A stretch of 64,000 bases of DNA from Pholiota molesta (Eukaryota; Basidiomycota; Agaricomycetes; Agaricales; Strophariaceae), in NCBI GenBank assembly GCA_014925825.1, contig JACGCK010000187.1:1-64000 (forward strand), written 5' to 3'. Below, piece by piece: positions 35,230-48,000 of this stretch (positions within the stretch are counted from its first letter, which is position 1; every line of letters starts with the position of its first letter). The notes below the pieces were generated by a model. It saw only the letters and a program-made list of their open reading frames with translations, ran no database searches and was not told the DNA's origin. Both the position numbers and the translations under genes were made by a program.

Positions 35230-35560
35230 CAAAATCGGCGACAGACCGCACCTCGTTATTGCTGAATCAGGGGGTTCTCATCAAGTGTGAACCTATGGCC
35301 TCCCCGGCTGGAGAGCACGAGGACTTGATGAGGACTGTGCGTCGCACAACATAAAGAACATTCACAATTTGAAACCAAATGAAGTTGAGGCGAACCAGAA
35401 GCGGGCCTAGGAAACTAATAGGAGAACTGCGTTTAATCTGGAGCCACGAGGGTGACAGTGAGATACAAGTTTACGTGGATGATTTTCGATATTGCCAATT
35501 TAGTACATACAGGTCGGTAGGCGCATCAACTCAAAGGGGCAACAGTTAGATACAATTCAC
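35230..35560 (-). repeat. Paralogue of the flanks of the 45.5-51.6 kb element (empty site)
   Basis: Read on the minus strand, this segment runs without interruption through sequence that at 45.2-45.53 kb and 51.57-51.65 kb is split by the 6-kb element. The single copy of the target (GACAGACCG, 35240-35248 as read on plus) corresponds to the 9-bp duplication CGGGCTGTC. It is diverged but clearly collinear on both sides (for example GCCGAGGCAGA/CCGAGGCAGA and CAATAACGAGGTG/GTAATACCGAGTTG). Confidence 0.75.
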
Positions 35561-35589
35561 GTTCAGCAAGATGAACGAGAGAGACAAAA

Positions 35590-35860
35590 AAAAGTAATAA
35601 CACATATCACGATTAACAACAAATCCAACGCCGATGTCCCGAAGCATTTGGCTAGGGTCTCAACAACGCCTTCCGCGCCTCTTTGCTCGCCTTGCGTGCG
35701 CTAAGTATTAGCCAGCGACGGCCGCGCCGAACTGTCCCCAGCACTCTTCCCCATCCGTACCGCCACACCGTCGTGCTCCCCAGCACCCGTCGCCGCGCTC
35801 TACCGACCCAAGGTGCAGCTGTACGTCTGAAGACAGAAGCGAATCAAACAATCGACCATG
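35590..35860 (-). pseudogene. 3'-tail fragment of the NIMA-kinase gene
   Basis: On the minus strand this copies the last 150 or so coding bases and the 3' flank of the kinase gene at 44.73-44.94 kb ([15 protein letters not shown], stop, then ATGCTTCGG). One stop (TAA/TTAG region) falls inside the copied coding part. It marks one edge of the inverted segmental duplication. Confidence 0.7.
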
Positions 35861-35869
35861 CCGCTAATC

Positions 35870-36916
35870 AGATGAGTGGCTCTTGTCAAGCTAGCGCTGC
35901 AATTTGCTCGAAGCTTGGAAGGGAATTTTGAACGAGGGACTGTTTTTGAGCACTGCATGCTGGACAGTGAGCTTCGAAGTGTGTACGATGTCACCCTGCA
36001 GGACCTCCCAGCCAGTGGCTATCGTCAAAGTGTGTTGAAGGATCATCGGATATGTACGTACATAGAACAGCTATCTGGTGAAACCGTTCGATCAGCGGGA
36101 ATTGCAGAATCAGCGACATATGTTGTATGTAAGGGTGCGATATGTAAAGCCATTTCCAAGAAATCCGAGAGCGTGAATGAAAGCGTTCAGAACGCTAGCC
36201 GTCGACGAGAGCGTAGGCCTTCGCAGGCCTCTACGCGCACTCTGATATAGGCTAATCACAGTCCCACCCTTGCAAACATTCTGCCGCCGACGCAAGTGTA
36301 GCCTGAGATGGGGTGTGCTCCCGAATGCATGCAAGCCGGTGGAAACGATATATGCTGGGAATTCTACCAAGAAGGAAAGGTTAGCGAAGCGGATGGAGAA
36401 ACGAGACTCTCACTCACCCTTCAGATGCAAGTGCATATTGCCACCGTAAACGCCCAACAAGGATTTGTAGTTCGTCATCGACTATATCCATAGAAAATCA
36501 CGCATTCAGGAGCCTGTCTGGTGTAGGTACCCACTATCTGCAACAAATCATCGTCAGCGGAGGGCCCAATCGCTTTCATCCATTACGCTGCTGGCTCAAA
36601 GTTGAAGTACAGCAAAGATAAGAAACGTCTGCCCAAGATTGCGTTCAGGGCTAGGTGAGGAAATTTAAGAGACCCATCACACGAGTGCAAAATGGTATAC
36701 CCACAAGACCTAGGCATCATTGCTGGGGATATTCGAAGTGCAAGAGGCTGCATTGAAGGCTAGAATGCTGACGGGCTAACGCATGGTCGTGGTGAGAGTA
36801 ACAAAGGCAACGGAAAAACACAGCTTCAGGAACTGTCACGCTGTGACACCCTCTGTGTCCTGGTTCTGAACAAGGTCGACCATTTCCGACTCGTACGACG
36901 ACGAGGACCTCTCAGC
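35870..36916. other. Intergenic, no supported gene
   Basis: A moderately long open frame at 35876-36250 (plus) has no recognisable motif, no partner elsewhere in the window and no clear codon bias. The region lies between the duplicated kinase tail and the Sec2-domain gene and may include the promoter of the latter. Confidence 0.4.
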
Positions 36917-38351
36917 ATGATCCATTTCCCATCCAAACTCCCTCACAATGCCAATGGCATCCCACGACGGTCAGACAGCCTCAATCTGAACGCCACCCAG
37001 CAGCGGTCAGCCTCGCACCCCATCTTTCTCAAGGTCGAGGAGGAGCTGCACGATGCGCGCCGCGTGCACGCCGATGGGCAGGAGGACGACCTGCGCTACG
37101 CCCTGAGCATGGTCATCACCCGGGTCTCGGAACTGGTGCGTCGTTGCCCGCATGATCACACCTATCGATAGCGGCTGATCCGGGATCCGCACCTCGCAGT
37201 CCTCGCTGCTCAGCGAGGCGTACAAGACCCAGGCGGATCTCGAGGTGCAGCTGAACGTCGCGAAGTCGAACCTGCAGCTCGTGATCGCGAACAACGAGAT
37301 GCTCGAGGACGCGCTGAAGCGGGACACATCGGGGCAGTCCAAGGACGTCGGCTGGCGCCGCACGAGCGGGCGCGACAGCGGCAGCGCCGAGTCCCGCACG
37401 TCGTTCGAGCGCTCGCAGTCCATGGACTACCCCGTGGATTCGTCGCCGCCGCCCTCTGCGGCGCAGGACAACCGGTTCTTCAAGTTCCGGTTCAGCAGTG
37501 CGTCGCCTGCCACCGCGACATCACGGCCCCCGAGCCGGCAAGAGTCGGCCAGCGGCTCGCCTCAGGTGCTTCATTTGACGTCGCCGTCGTTGCCGTCGTT
37601 GCGGTACAAGGAACTGGACGATCTCACTGCGGAACTGGAGAAGGAGCGTGCGGCCCGCAAGACGATTTCCGACCAGAAAAACGCGCTGGAGGAGGAACTC
37701 GAGTCGCTCTCACAGGCCTTATTCGAAGAGGTGCGCATCCAGGCTATCTCTTGCTCTTCAGGAGACTGATTAACATTGCAGGCGAACAAAATGGTGGCCA
37801 CCGAGCGCAAGATGCGTGCAGAGACAGAAGAAGAGCTCAAGGAGCTCAGACTCGAAAAGGAGGCGTTACGGAGCGCCCTTATGCTCGTCGAAGGCGAGAA
37901 CACGCACCTCCGTATCTACTCTCCCCAGCCGGCGATGCCAACCCACTCGCGGTCGTCCTCACGGACCGCGATCAAATCCCGACCGACCTCTATGGACTCC
38001 AGTTACTATCCACCCCTCCCACCGTCCCCGTCCCCATCCGCTTCGCCCTCCTCTCGCTCGCCGGTAGTGCCAAGCAGGCCGCATTCGCTCTCTGTCGTGT
38101 CTCCTACCGCCGACGAAGCGGAAGAGATGCAGCCTACACCCCGCTCCCGTGACGCGCCTCCGTTGCCCGCTGCGACGCCTGCCGCTGCGAACAGGAGCGC
38201 AAATGCGCCGGTGCACGGGGGCAAGATGGGGCTGGACTTTGACGAGCCGTCGCCGTGGGCGGACGTGCCGTCGCGGTCGCGGCCGGCGTCTCCTGAGAAG
38301 AAGGGGATGAGAAGCGGCGCCGCGGCTGTTGGGTACGCTGGGATGCGCTAG
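36917..38351 (+). CDS. Sec2-domain protein, Rab (Sec4-type) guanine nucleotide exchange factor
   Basis: Sec2 proteins activate the exocytic Rab Sec4 on secretory vesicles, supporting polarised growth. Exons: 36917-37135, 37200-37730 and 37782-38351, with introns of 64 and 51 bp and agreeing phases. The product is about 439 residues. The N-terminal third carries a helical stretch (VEEELHDARRVHADGQEDDL). The middle is Ser/Pro-rich. The diagnostic coiled coil is YKELDDLTAELEKERAARKT continuing through LEEELESLSQALFEEANKMV and RAETEEELKELRLEK. The FEEANKMV segment spans the second splice junction exactly. The C-terminus is Ser/Pro-rich with DFDEPSPWADVPSRSR. The start at 36917 is the first ATG of the frame; an unseen upstream exon is possible. 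High third-position GC suggests a conserved, expressed gene. Confidence 0.85.
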
Positions 38352-41274
38352 GCTCATTGGATCTGGCCGACGTTGTCATCCTTGGACCTGAAATTTCCCA
38401 ACGTTCGGGAGATACATGTCACATTGATACCGTTTCTTTTTTCTTTCTTACAGGTTCGATTCGTCCTGCACCACCACCAACTAGCTGGCTAAATATTCCC
38501 CTCACATACATCATACCACCGCCCCAATCGGCATCACTACATACATCCTCTTTCTAAGGCCAGTAACTTTTCTCGTCGCTTTCACTTACATATACACACC
38601 ATCTAGTATCACAGAGTCCAGTCGGCGTCGCATCTCGTTTTTCCTCGTCTTTCATTTGCATGTTTTTCTTTTTCGGACTTGGTTTTTTCTTCTTCTTTGT
38701 TTTGTTCTGAAGGGTGTTTAGTTTTTGTGGACCATGTGTGGATACCCTGAAGTATACAATGCGTGCGTAGTGGAGATGATGTAGGGACTTTGATTAAATG
38801 GATTTTACATGGCGAGCGAAGAAAGATGACTCTTTGTGTACTTAGGACACGACACTCAAGATTCTGCATCGCGCGCTGCTCGAGTTTCGAGTCAAGGACC
38901 CTGATGTAAAGTAGATCCTTGTCTCTCTCGACTATGTATCTTTACTTATTCGTGAAAGCTCTGAAGCCTGGAGACCACATCATTCCACGACGCACGCCTT
39001 AGCCTATCATCCATACCTCGAACGCAGGATCGCGTACGTATGCTACTGACATCCAGTTCCAAGGAACCGCCTGGAAAGCATCACGATGCAGGTCGAGTAT
39101 AAGTAACCCGGAAAGGCGTCGTAGACTCAAACGACTCTATCTACTGTATAAAGGCGTACTGTGGGGCATAGGCTGGTGCACACGTATCGCGGTGATAACG
39201 CTGGAACTGCCCACCGCAGACGCGCGCTTGGCTCTCGTTCACAACAGGTAAACAGCCGAGATCTTGACAGACCATACCACGACCGGGTGCTGCAAAAGAG
39301 AGGATCATCAGTCAATCCTCTGTTATATCTGAGCCCGCGGCCGGCGTTGGCCAGATGGTCATCGCCGTCGCTAGCGGTGCTAGGCGCTCATCGCGTCTGG
39401 CACCCGCGGCCCTGATAAGGTTGTTCATGGTTCACTCTTGCGCAGCTCGCGGATCGGATGATGATGGTCCCCAAAACAAAAACCAGGGCGAGGAGTGGCT
39501 GATGGTCGAGTGGTTTAAGCTATGGATGTGCTCCCACCCACCGGCACCAAAATAAGGGCGGGGATTTTGAAAGGCGGGGAACGTCAGATGGGGGGAATCG
39601 ACGATGGTGGGGTGCGCGAGTGGCTGGAGGATTTTTCTATGAAACGCAGGCTTCGAGATTGGATTCGAGAAGCGAGAAGGTGAATTAAGAAGGAAGCGAA
39701 GTGGTGGACGTATCGGTGCGTGGTTGATTGAAGTAGTAACGAAGAATCCGTTTATGGGATAGGTGAACAATTGTAACAACATATAGATAAGGAAATTCAC
39801 ACAACAGTAGATGACAGAGCCGTTTCTCTGTCAATGTATACCTGCTGGGAGAGGCATCTGTTTTATATGTGATGGTGAACGCTCGAGATCGGCCTTCAAT
39901 AAGCTTCAATTCATGCTCTTTCAAGTTGTGAAACACCTTTGAATGCTCGCGATCTTTCTGACTATGTTGGCCATAAACATCCAGTTCCAGCTGTTGAAAT
40001 GCACTGTAGAGGACCGCTTTGATCTCGTTTCTGGGTGAACAAGAGGATCGACGAAAGATTGCTTTGCGAAAGGGACGCGCTGCGGATTATGATAAATATT
40101 TGTAGAGGATGAGCGCTCGAACAACGCATGTTCAACATGAAGCGATTCTACCGCACTGGACCTTACAGGGAATGTCGAACGTTACCGGAATAGGTGGGAG
40201 GAAACCCAAGCCCAAAGTAGGAGAGTCCTTCCAATGTGATGGTAGATGGGATTTGGGAAAGAATCTTGTATTCTGGCTACAGATCTAGACTATGTTTTCA
40301 TTTTAATGTATACTCCTAGACCTAACGTCGTTCCGGAATCCGGGGTGTACTTTCTTTTCTAAATGAAGCAAGATCTATATACATACGGGTCTCTTCCTAA
40401 TGGCGACGGTATCCAAAATCTTATCGGGTGTAAATATGTGAATGGTCTTCAGTGCTGCTAGGACTACTTACTACCGTTCAATGGAATCAGTAACGTCCAT
40501 TCTTTGCCGCTCATAATCGAACTTGAGGATGCTACCGATGCTGGTATTGCGAAGGTATGTACTCAGAGCTCCATACGTCGTTCTGCGATGTTGTGCTGTA
40601 TACCATTACGTCGTCTGAAGGCAGCTATGAACTGTCATTGATAATAATGCGATGCCACTGGCCCACTATCCGAGCGGCGAGGAGGCCATCAATTTAAGTA
40701 AGTAAGTATGCCACTTTCCTTGGATACGAACCGTAGTTTACTTACATGCTTGGGTCCGATGTATAGGGCTTGAAGTATGTAATTGTCCGAGGTCCAAAGC
40801 ATTCCAGAGTACAACCTGGAAAAATTCCCAAATTCAGACTTGAACCAAGTCCCATACCAGCTATTTGCGCCCAGCGGTAGTCGACAACCGGCTTCCATGT
40901 AGGCAGTCGCGTCATCTGCAGATCTGGGCGATGCCACAGGCCCATTGTCCGCTGAAAGGAGGTAGAGCGGGGCAGGGCCGGTTGCAACGCGTCGAAAGAC
41001 GAACGCGATCACGTGTGTGTTGAATGGACAGGGCCCGGTGTCGGTGGCGGTCCTGTAATTTTCGTTCTCCATTCCTCTGCGCTACCCTCTTGTTCCTCTC
41101 CCAACCACCCTCCGCTTGCTTCTTCAAACTCACGACCATTAGACGGCCACCCACGACGGCTACACGACGAGAAACGAACCTCGAGACGAGCGACAGACCA
41201 CCCGTCTCCACACGATATACCATACATCAGATACACACATACCAGACGACCCACGATAACCCAAAACAACCAAC
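38352..41274. other. Intergenic stretch, no supported gene
   Basis: About 2.9 kb with short open frames only. A minus-strand frame at 39432-39800 and another at 40689-41223 lack recognisable motifs, partners and clear codon bias. The second overlaps the 5' flank of the kinase gene. CT-rich stretches before 41275 fit a fungal promoter. Confidence 0.4.
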
Positions 41275-44200
41275 ATGACATCTTCACCACCCCCCTTCCT
41301 CGAGAACTACGAGTCCCTCGACGTCATTGGCAACGGCTCCTTTGGCATCATTCGCAAGGTGCGACGGAAGTCGGATGGCCTGGTGGGTTTTCCCCTTTGT
41401 GTATCGAGGCTCTCGTCTTCATCGTCGGTGGCAGATATTCGCACGAAAGGAACTCAACTTTGAGCGCATGACGGAGCGCGACAGAAAGCAGATCGTCGCC
41501 GAAGTGTAAGTCCCACCCTCCGCATCCAAGCCACACCCCCCACCCAACCCCCCACCCCGCCACAGGAACATCCTCAAAGACCTGCACCACGACCACATCG
41601 TGCGCTACCACGACCGCTACGTCGACCGCGACGCGGGCATCCTCTACATCCTCATGGAGTACTGTGGCGGCGGCGACCTCTCCACCGTCATCAAGCACGC
41701 CGCGCGCGCGGGGCGGCCCATCCCGGAGGACACCATCTGGGGCTACTTCTTCCAGATCCTGCACGCGCTGCAGCACTGCCACCACCCGAACGGCCACGGG
41801 CGCTCGAGCAGCGGGAACACGGTGGACTTTGGGCAGCAGGGGCAGGCAGGCGGCGCGCGGCGGCCGCAGATCCTGCATCGCGATTTAAAGCCTGATAACG
41901 GTGCGTTTTCGTCTGGCTCTGCGTTGTGAGTGTAGGAGGCTGATGGATGGGCAGTCTTTTTGGACGAGAATCATACCGTCAAGCTAGGCGATTTCGGGCT
42001 GTCGAAGGCGCTCCCACAGGCGAGCTTTGCGAACACGTATGTCGGGGTACGTAGTTCTTTTTCTCGGCCAGTTGGTGTCTATCGGCTCATCCTCACCCTA
42101 TCCTGTGCAGACACCGTACTACATGTCTCCAGAACTCATGCAAGAAAAAGCGTACGACTCGAAATCCGACATCTGGTCGCTCGGGTGCCTCATCTACGAG
42201 CTCTGCGCGCTCAAGCCGCCGTTCCACGAGGCGAAGACACACAGTGAGCTGAGCATATTCATCAGGTCCGTGCTCCTCCCTTCGCCCCCTCCTTCGTATC
42301 GTCCCGCCCCGATCTTTGCGTGTTGATTCCTTCGTTCGTCGTCTTTTAGGAACGGCCGGATTCCGCCTCTGCCACGCGGGTACTCCCAAGCCCTCACGTC
42401 CGTCATCAAGTCCATGCTCAACCTCAACGTAAGCCCCTCCCCTCCCCCACCTGCATCCGGTATCCCAAAAAGCTGACCCCACCCCCCTTCCTACAGCCCG
42501 CGATGCGCCCCTCGGCAGCGCAGCTCCTGCAGCACGAGCGCCTCGAGCTCGTGAGCAAGGTGCAGGAGACGGAGAAGATGCTCGCGGCGGTGAAGACGCA
42601 CCGCGCGGCGGTCGCCGCGAAGGAGCGCGACGTGCTCGCGCGCGAGGGCGCGCTGGCGGAGAACGAGCACCGGCTCCATGCGGCGCTCGCGGACCGTGAG
42701 CAGCAGATCGCAAGGCTGCAGCAGTTGTTGGCGCAGGCCCAGCAGGCGCCCCCACAGCAGCAGCCGCAGCCGCCGACGTTCGTGACTGCGCAGGCGGACG
42801 CGGCGGACCCGCAGGTGCAGGCGCTGGTGAAGGCAGCGGTCGCCGCGCGCGAGGCGGAGCTGCGCGCGCTCGTGATGCAGCGCGAGGCCGAGGTCGCGCG
42901 GGCCATTGCCCTGCGGGAGGAGGAGATCATGGACGCGGTGCGCGCGCGGGAGGAGGATGTGATGGCCGCGGTCCGGGCGCGGGAGGCGGAGATGGAGGCG
43001 CTCTTGCGGGAGCGGGAGCGGGAGGTGGAGGAGGGGCGGAGGCAGGTGGAGGAGGATGTGCGGAGGAGGGAGCGGGAGGTGGAGGAGGCGGTGAGGAGGC
43101 GGGAGGTGGAGTTGGCGGCTATTGAGGAGGAGCTTAGTCAGAGGGAGGAGGAGGTCAGGAAGGAAGAGTCGAGATTAGCGGAGGCGAGGAAGGAAGTCGA
43201 AGCTACCTTCCAGAAGATACAAGGCGGTGCTAAGTCCAATGCCAAAGGTATATTGCGGTTTTTTCTTACTTTGAGACATGTTTTCACTGTTCTTGATTTT
43301 TAGGTCGTAAAGAAAAGAGCCCCCTAGGCGAAGTGAAGAACCTCCTTGCCCCACTCACGCGCGCAGCGCAACAGAGCACCACACAAACGCGGACGCGCCG
43401 CGCAACCACATCATCCGCGAACCCTGCGCCTCCCACCCAACCTCTACCAACACAATCTTCTTCTTCATCATCATCATCATCGTCCGTCCAGCAGTCTTCC
43501 GAGCAACCAGCACCCGCCTCTTTCCCTTCACTTTCGCCGCCTACCCTCTCCGCGCTCGCCACGCCCGCCGCCGCGCGGTGTCCGCCCGCCAACTGGCCGC
43601 CCATGAGTGCGATGAAGGGCGTCGTGCTCACCGCGACCGGCGAGCCCGTTGCCACGCCCCAGATCGGGCAGGGCGCGCTTTTCAAGGGCGGCGCCGCGGG
43701 CATCCACGCCGCGCTCACGACGCCGCGCCCGAGCGCGATCGAGCTCGTCGCGCTGTTCGAGAAGAGCCCGCGCGTGGGGCTGAACTTCGGGCGGATCTTC
43801 GACTTTGAGGAGGGCGGCGCGAAGAAGGGCGGCGGCGCCCCAGGGAAGGGGCGGGAGGCGGGCGCGGAGGAGGACGGCGAGGATGGAGAGGAGGAGGAGG
43901 GGGGGCTGCCGCCGAGCCCGAGCCTGCGCACGCAGCGGGAGAAGACGATGGGCAAGTCGCGGGAGCGCGAGCGCGATGACGTGTCCGAGACGTCGTCTGC
44001 GTCGAGCGGTGCCTCTGCGGCGAACGCACAACCAGCGGCCCAGGCAGTAGCGCAGCAGCTCGTCGCTGGACCTCCGCCGACGCGTATCCGGCGCCCGTCG
44101 ATCCGCACGTCGGGTCGGTCGTCGGCGAATGGGAAGTCGACAACGTCGGTGGCGGCGGCGGCGGCGGCGGACGCAGCGCGGGAGCAGCACCCGCAGCAAC

Positions 44201-44868
44201 AACAGCAGCAGCAGCACGCGGTGCAGCCCAAGCCGCTGCCGCATCCGCACCTGCGGCCATCGACGAGCAACACCAACCTCCGCTCAGCCGCCTCGACGTC
44301 AGCAGCGGCGTCCGCCGGCAAGACAGCGGCGACGGCGGCGGTGGCGCCTGTTCCTTTCCCTGGCACGGGGCCCGCGCCGGAATACGATATCGCGGACGAG
44401 GAGAACCTCCCGAGCCCGTTCTTGAAGCGCGGCGAGAGGGCCGACAAGGGGATCAGCGTCAAGGCCGGATCCATCACCCACCCCACCTTCACCGCCGCGT
44501 CGTCGAGCGCGAATAGCAATAGCACGGGCAGCGCATCCGCGTCAACCGCGTCTGCGCGCTCGAACGCGAGTGCGAGCTCGACTACCACCACGACTGAAAC
44601 AACGTCGTCGGCGACCAAGGCGAAACGGCGCGCGAGTAGCGGGCTCCTCCTGCGCGCCGTGGCGGCGGCGAACAGCGCGGGCCGGCGGCAGGGGCTGGCG
44701 ACGGCGCCCCCGGAACTTGGCGTCCAGGGCGCGGCGGCGGGGGCTGGAGAGCAGGACGGCGGGGCGGTAGGGATGGGGACGAGTGCGGGGGACAGCGCGG
44801 CGCGGCCGTCGTTGGCTAGCGCGCGCAAGGCGAGCGAAGAGGCGCGGAAGGCGTTATTGAGACCCTAG
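41275..44868 (+). CDS. nimA: NIMA/Nek-family serine/threonine protein kinase
   Basis: NIMA-type kinases promote mitotic entry and chromatin condensation in fungi. Eight exons can be followed. The kinase domain is N-terminal, as in NIMA: glycine loop GNGSFG (in [14 protein letters not shown]), the ATP lysine in [19 protein letters not shown] hinge, HRDLKPDN catalytic loop, DFGLSKAL, then [10 protein letters not shown] across an intron, and [20 protein letters not shown]. An insertion rich in Gly, Ser and Gln sits before HRDLKPDN ([15 protein letters not shown]). After [11 protein letters not shown] comes a coiled coil of about 240 residues with repeated REE/REAE patterns (42.5-43.25 kb), then a disordered Ala/Ser/Gly-rich tail of about 510 residues ending [12 protein letters not shown]. 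The coiled coil fits dimerisation as in NIMA. The long tail is unusually large. A 3' fragment of this gene is duplicated at 35.6-35.86 kb. The symbol is given by family, not by a proven orthologue. Confidence 0.88.
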
Positions 44869-45517
44869 CCAGATGCTTCGGGCCATCAGCGTTGGATTTG
44901 TTGTTGATTTCGACTTGCGATGTGTTATTACTCTTTTTTTTCTTCTTTCTCGTCCGTCATCATGATCACATTTATTCTCGGTTTCTACATACTTCGCCGC
45001 TTCAATCACTTGTGCAATGTTGTACCTTTACCACGACTTGGATTTTTTCTCTTTTCTTTTGCTTCGAGTGCGCGCGTATGTGTATATATGGTTCTAGATT
45101 CAGGAATGGTGATACCTTTACTCCAAGGGTCGCAAGCTAATCACTTACAGATCTGTATTATTGATTTGTTATAGGCATAATTGTATGTGACTGTTGCCCA
45201 TTTGAGGTTTCGCGCCTACCAGTCTATATTGAATTGGCAATATCGAAACTTATGCACGTAAATTTGCATCCCATGTCACCCTCGTGGCTCGGATTTAAAT
45301 GCAGTTTGAAGCCAACTGGGTGTTCCCCTGCCCGCTCGCTGGTTCATCCGAACTTCATTTTCATTCTGAACGTTTTATATCTTGCGCTTGTATAAGGGTC
45401 TTTGTCCATATTCGGCGTGTTCCAAACGCAAGGCGCGACGCGGTCCTCGTGGCTCCAGCCGGGCAGTGATATGATGAGACCTTGATCAAAGCTCACTAAT
45501 TCAGTAATACCGAGTTG
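44869..45517. other. Kinase 3' flank and left flank of the 6-kb element
   Basis: AT-rich 3' flank of the kinase followed by the sequence shared, in inverted orientation, with 35.23-35.56 kb. No gene seen. Confidence 0.5.
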
Positions 45518-45526
45518 CGGGCTGTC
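45518..45526 (+). repeat. 9-bp target-site duplication, left
   Basis: CGGGCTGTC directly precedes the left end of the element and is repeated without change at 51567-51575. Confidence 0.85.
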
Positions 45527-45785
45527 TAGCCTCGTGACAAGGCCATCTAAAAGAGGAAGGTCGACCTCCGGAGGAATCCTCGATAGAGGGCCTGGTTTAA
45601 TTGCGAAACATTTTGCAGAGAATTGCAAAGGCCCCACTTTTGATGGCGGCATCACCGGCATTTTTCTTTGAATTCCTTTTGAAGAAAAATAAGCACGCGA
45701 GCAACACGCGAGCAGTCGCGCCGGATTGCCGCACTCGCGCGCGCGCTCATTAGTGTACCTTTGCATACGCGCTCGCGCCTCCCTC
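45527..45785 (+). repeat. Left terminal inverted repeat
   Basis: Pairs with 51308-51566. The best-conserved core is AAGAAAAATAAGCACGCGAG and CAACACGCGAGCAGTCGCGC. Similarity becomes looser toward the outer end and toward the inner end, where it stops about 10 bp before the helicase ATG. Many differences between the arms are C/T or G/A changes at CpG sites. Confidence 0.85.
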
Positions 45786-45794
45786 TCATGTAAA

Positions 45795-47960
45795 ATGGCC
45801 TCAGAAATACAATGCTACGTTCCAACCCTTCAAGAACGACTTCAATACTTAAGGACTTGCTCTGACACGGAGATAACGGAGCTTTCCACCTCTATCATCG
45901 AGTTCCAGAAAGACTCTCAGAATTACCTCGCAGAATTAACAGACGCCGAGCGAGCCATTTGCCACCGAGCTTCTGTCGTATGCTGGAGTGTTACCGAAGG
46001 CAAGCAGGTTCCCAGAAAAATGCAACTGCGCGCCATTCTAGCGGACAGGCTCGGAAAGGAGAGCTTAATATCTGCGCGAACAGGAAGCGGCAAAACTTTG
46101 CCTATTGCGATTAATATTCTCCTCGACGATCCTTCTAAAAATCTAGTCACCCTCACCCTATCCCCTCTTACATGATTGCAAGCTACTCAAGAGCAAGAAT
46201 TTGTTTCAAGATATGGCATTCGAACATTCGCTATCAATGACCACACTCCTCGCGATGACACTTGGTGGACAGTATGTATTTATCTCCATCGCTACTGCAT
46301 CTATTTAAACGCATACATTAATTTTTTTTAGACAAACATATACTCTAGTAACAAACCCATCAAACTTCCGGCTCAGCATCTTATTATTACCGTCGAACAA
46401 TTGTTTGTGAACGGACATGGACATCTTCCTCGCGTAGGGAACCTCATCCGCACAGCAAAATTCCAGAAGCTCATAGCGCGTATCAATGTCGATGAAGCAC
46501 ATTTCTTTTATACTGCAGGCTATCCACTGTTTGGCACTCCTGCTTTCCGCCCGGCTTGGGAGAAACTTGCGGGGCTAAAAGTTCTTCTTCGGCCGTCTAT
46601 TCGCTGGCATATGTTCTCAGCGACCTTCCCACCCCATATCCTCACTCTTGTCAAGGAAAGACTGCTCAAACCGAGCTTCGAATTCATTCAGCAAACATCA
46701 AACCGACCGAATCTTATTTATGCGACTCATCAAGTACCCGGAAAACTCGACGATGTTCAGAACTACGAGTGTTTTCTTAGCACGTTGTTCGACCTATCCA
46801 CTCACCCACACATTCTGATATTCGTCGATGATAAAGCGCTTACCTCAAAGATAACCAACCACTTGGATGGCTGTCTTCCACTCAAATATCGTGGAAAAGG
46901 AATAGTTAAACACTACCACTCCGGGATGTCGACGGAATATTTAGAACAGACACACGCCGACTTCGTCTCTCCAACAGGAACATGCAAGATTTTAGTCACA
47001 ACATCTGGCCAATCAGTGGTATTTTTATTTTGAGCTACTTTTCTACGTAGATGACTAACAAAATCTTCAGGGAGTTGACTTCCCAAACGTCAAAATCGTT
47101 GCTACGATAGGATTACCACCCACCATTGTCGACGCTCTGCAACGCGGGGGCCGAGGAATTTGGGTTGGAGATGAGCATGCCCTTTTTGTCATCTTCTACG
47201 AATCCTGGGCCCTTGAAATCGACGAGGACGAATATATGGAGGGCACTGATCCTGATCGCCCACGCGCCAAGCTTGGGGTACATTCACGTGCCCAGGAACG
47301 TGCACCTTTATCAGCTATACAGCTCGTTCGTTGTCGTACCTGCTTGCGCAAGTTTTATGCAGACTATCTGGATGACTGCGCAGAAAATGGTACACTTGTT
47401 ATTCTGACAATGTACATACACCTACTAATTATTTTTATTTTTATCTAGCTCTCGAATACCTTCACCGGTTCTGCTGTGATCGTCACAACAACGGGTTCAA
47501 TCTCCAGGAGTTCTTACCTGGAAAAATCTTCATGAACGAATCTCCTGCCGAAGAAACGAAGGCACCACGAGTCGTAACAACATACCGGCCCAAAACCGAC
47601 AGAGCAGCACTCGAAAAGAAGGTAATCGAATGGATGGACTTTCAGGCCGTGAACGATCCAGGTAAACGGCCGGCGTATGAAATTCTGTCCGTGGACCAGA
47701 TGAAGACTCTCCTACGTATTCCCGCAAAAAAGGTGACATCTGTGAGTGCTATTGTAGACGCGCTCGATGAAACCGACGAGTGGAAACAACGATGGAGCCA
47801 GCAATTATACGACCTGATATTCGAATTCGATCTCGCACTTACTACGAGCAAGGCTGCTCAGACTGCAGAAAAGAAAACCGTTTTGCGAGCTAAGCGTGCA
47901 GCAAGTCCTACTAGAGGATTTATTATTCAAACGCAAGAAGAAGTTGAGCCTCTATGTTAG
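45795..47960 (+). CDS. RecQ-like DEAH helicase of the element, one nonsense codon
   Basis: Superfamily-2 DNA helicase related to RecQ, unwinding DNA with ATP. Exons 45795-46271, 46332-47018, 47071-47389 and 47449-47960 are all in phase (664 residues). Motifs: SARTGSGKTLPIAI (Walker A), INVDEAHFFYT (DEAH), MFSATFPPH (motif III), HYHSGMSTEY and LQRGGRG (motif VI). A Cys-rich segment (RCRTCLRKFYADYLDDC then FCCDRHN) follows, like the zinc-binding part of RecQ proteins. An in-frame TGA at 46173-46175 stands in SPLT-stop-LQATQEQEF, where an arginine (CGA) would fit; the rest stays open. I chose the ATG at 45795 because MASEIQCYVPTLQERLQYLR starts the conserved-looking helical N-terminus and the TIR ends just before it. 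Many agaric genomes hold large numbers of such orphan RecQ-like genes. Its presence in a bounded element suggests why. Confidence 0.8.
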
Positions 47961-48000
47961 CCGGGAGTAGTTGTACAAAGAAACAGAAAAAATTGTAGTA

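Noticed and set aside
42093..42755. A 220-codon minus-strand open frame opposite the kinase exons
   Set aside because: It crosses several well-supported plus-strand introns and has no motif.
43284..44828. A 514-codon open frame on the minus strand opposite the kinase tail
   Set aside because: It mirrors a GC-rich, Ala/Ser/Gly-coding exon whose complement rarely contains stops. The plus-strand frame continues the kinase through a good splice acceptor.
45344..45766. An outward-reading open frame in the left TIR, with a similar one in the right TIR (51432-51623)
   Set aside because: The two share residues only because they lie in the inverted repeats. Each runs through the element end and the target duplication into different host DNA, so it is not a gene.
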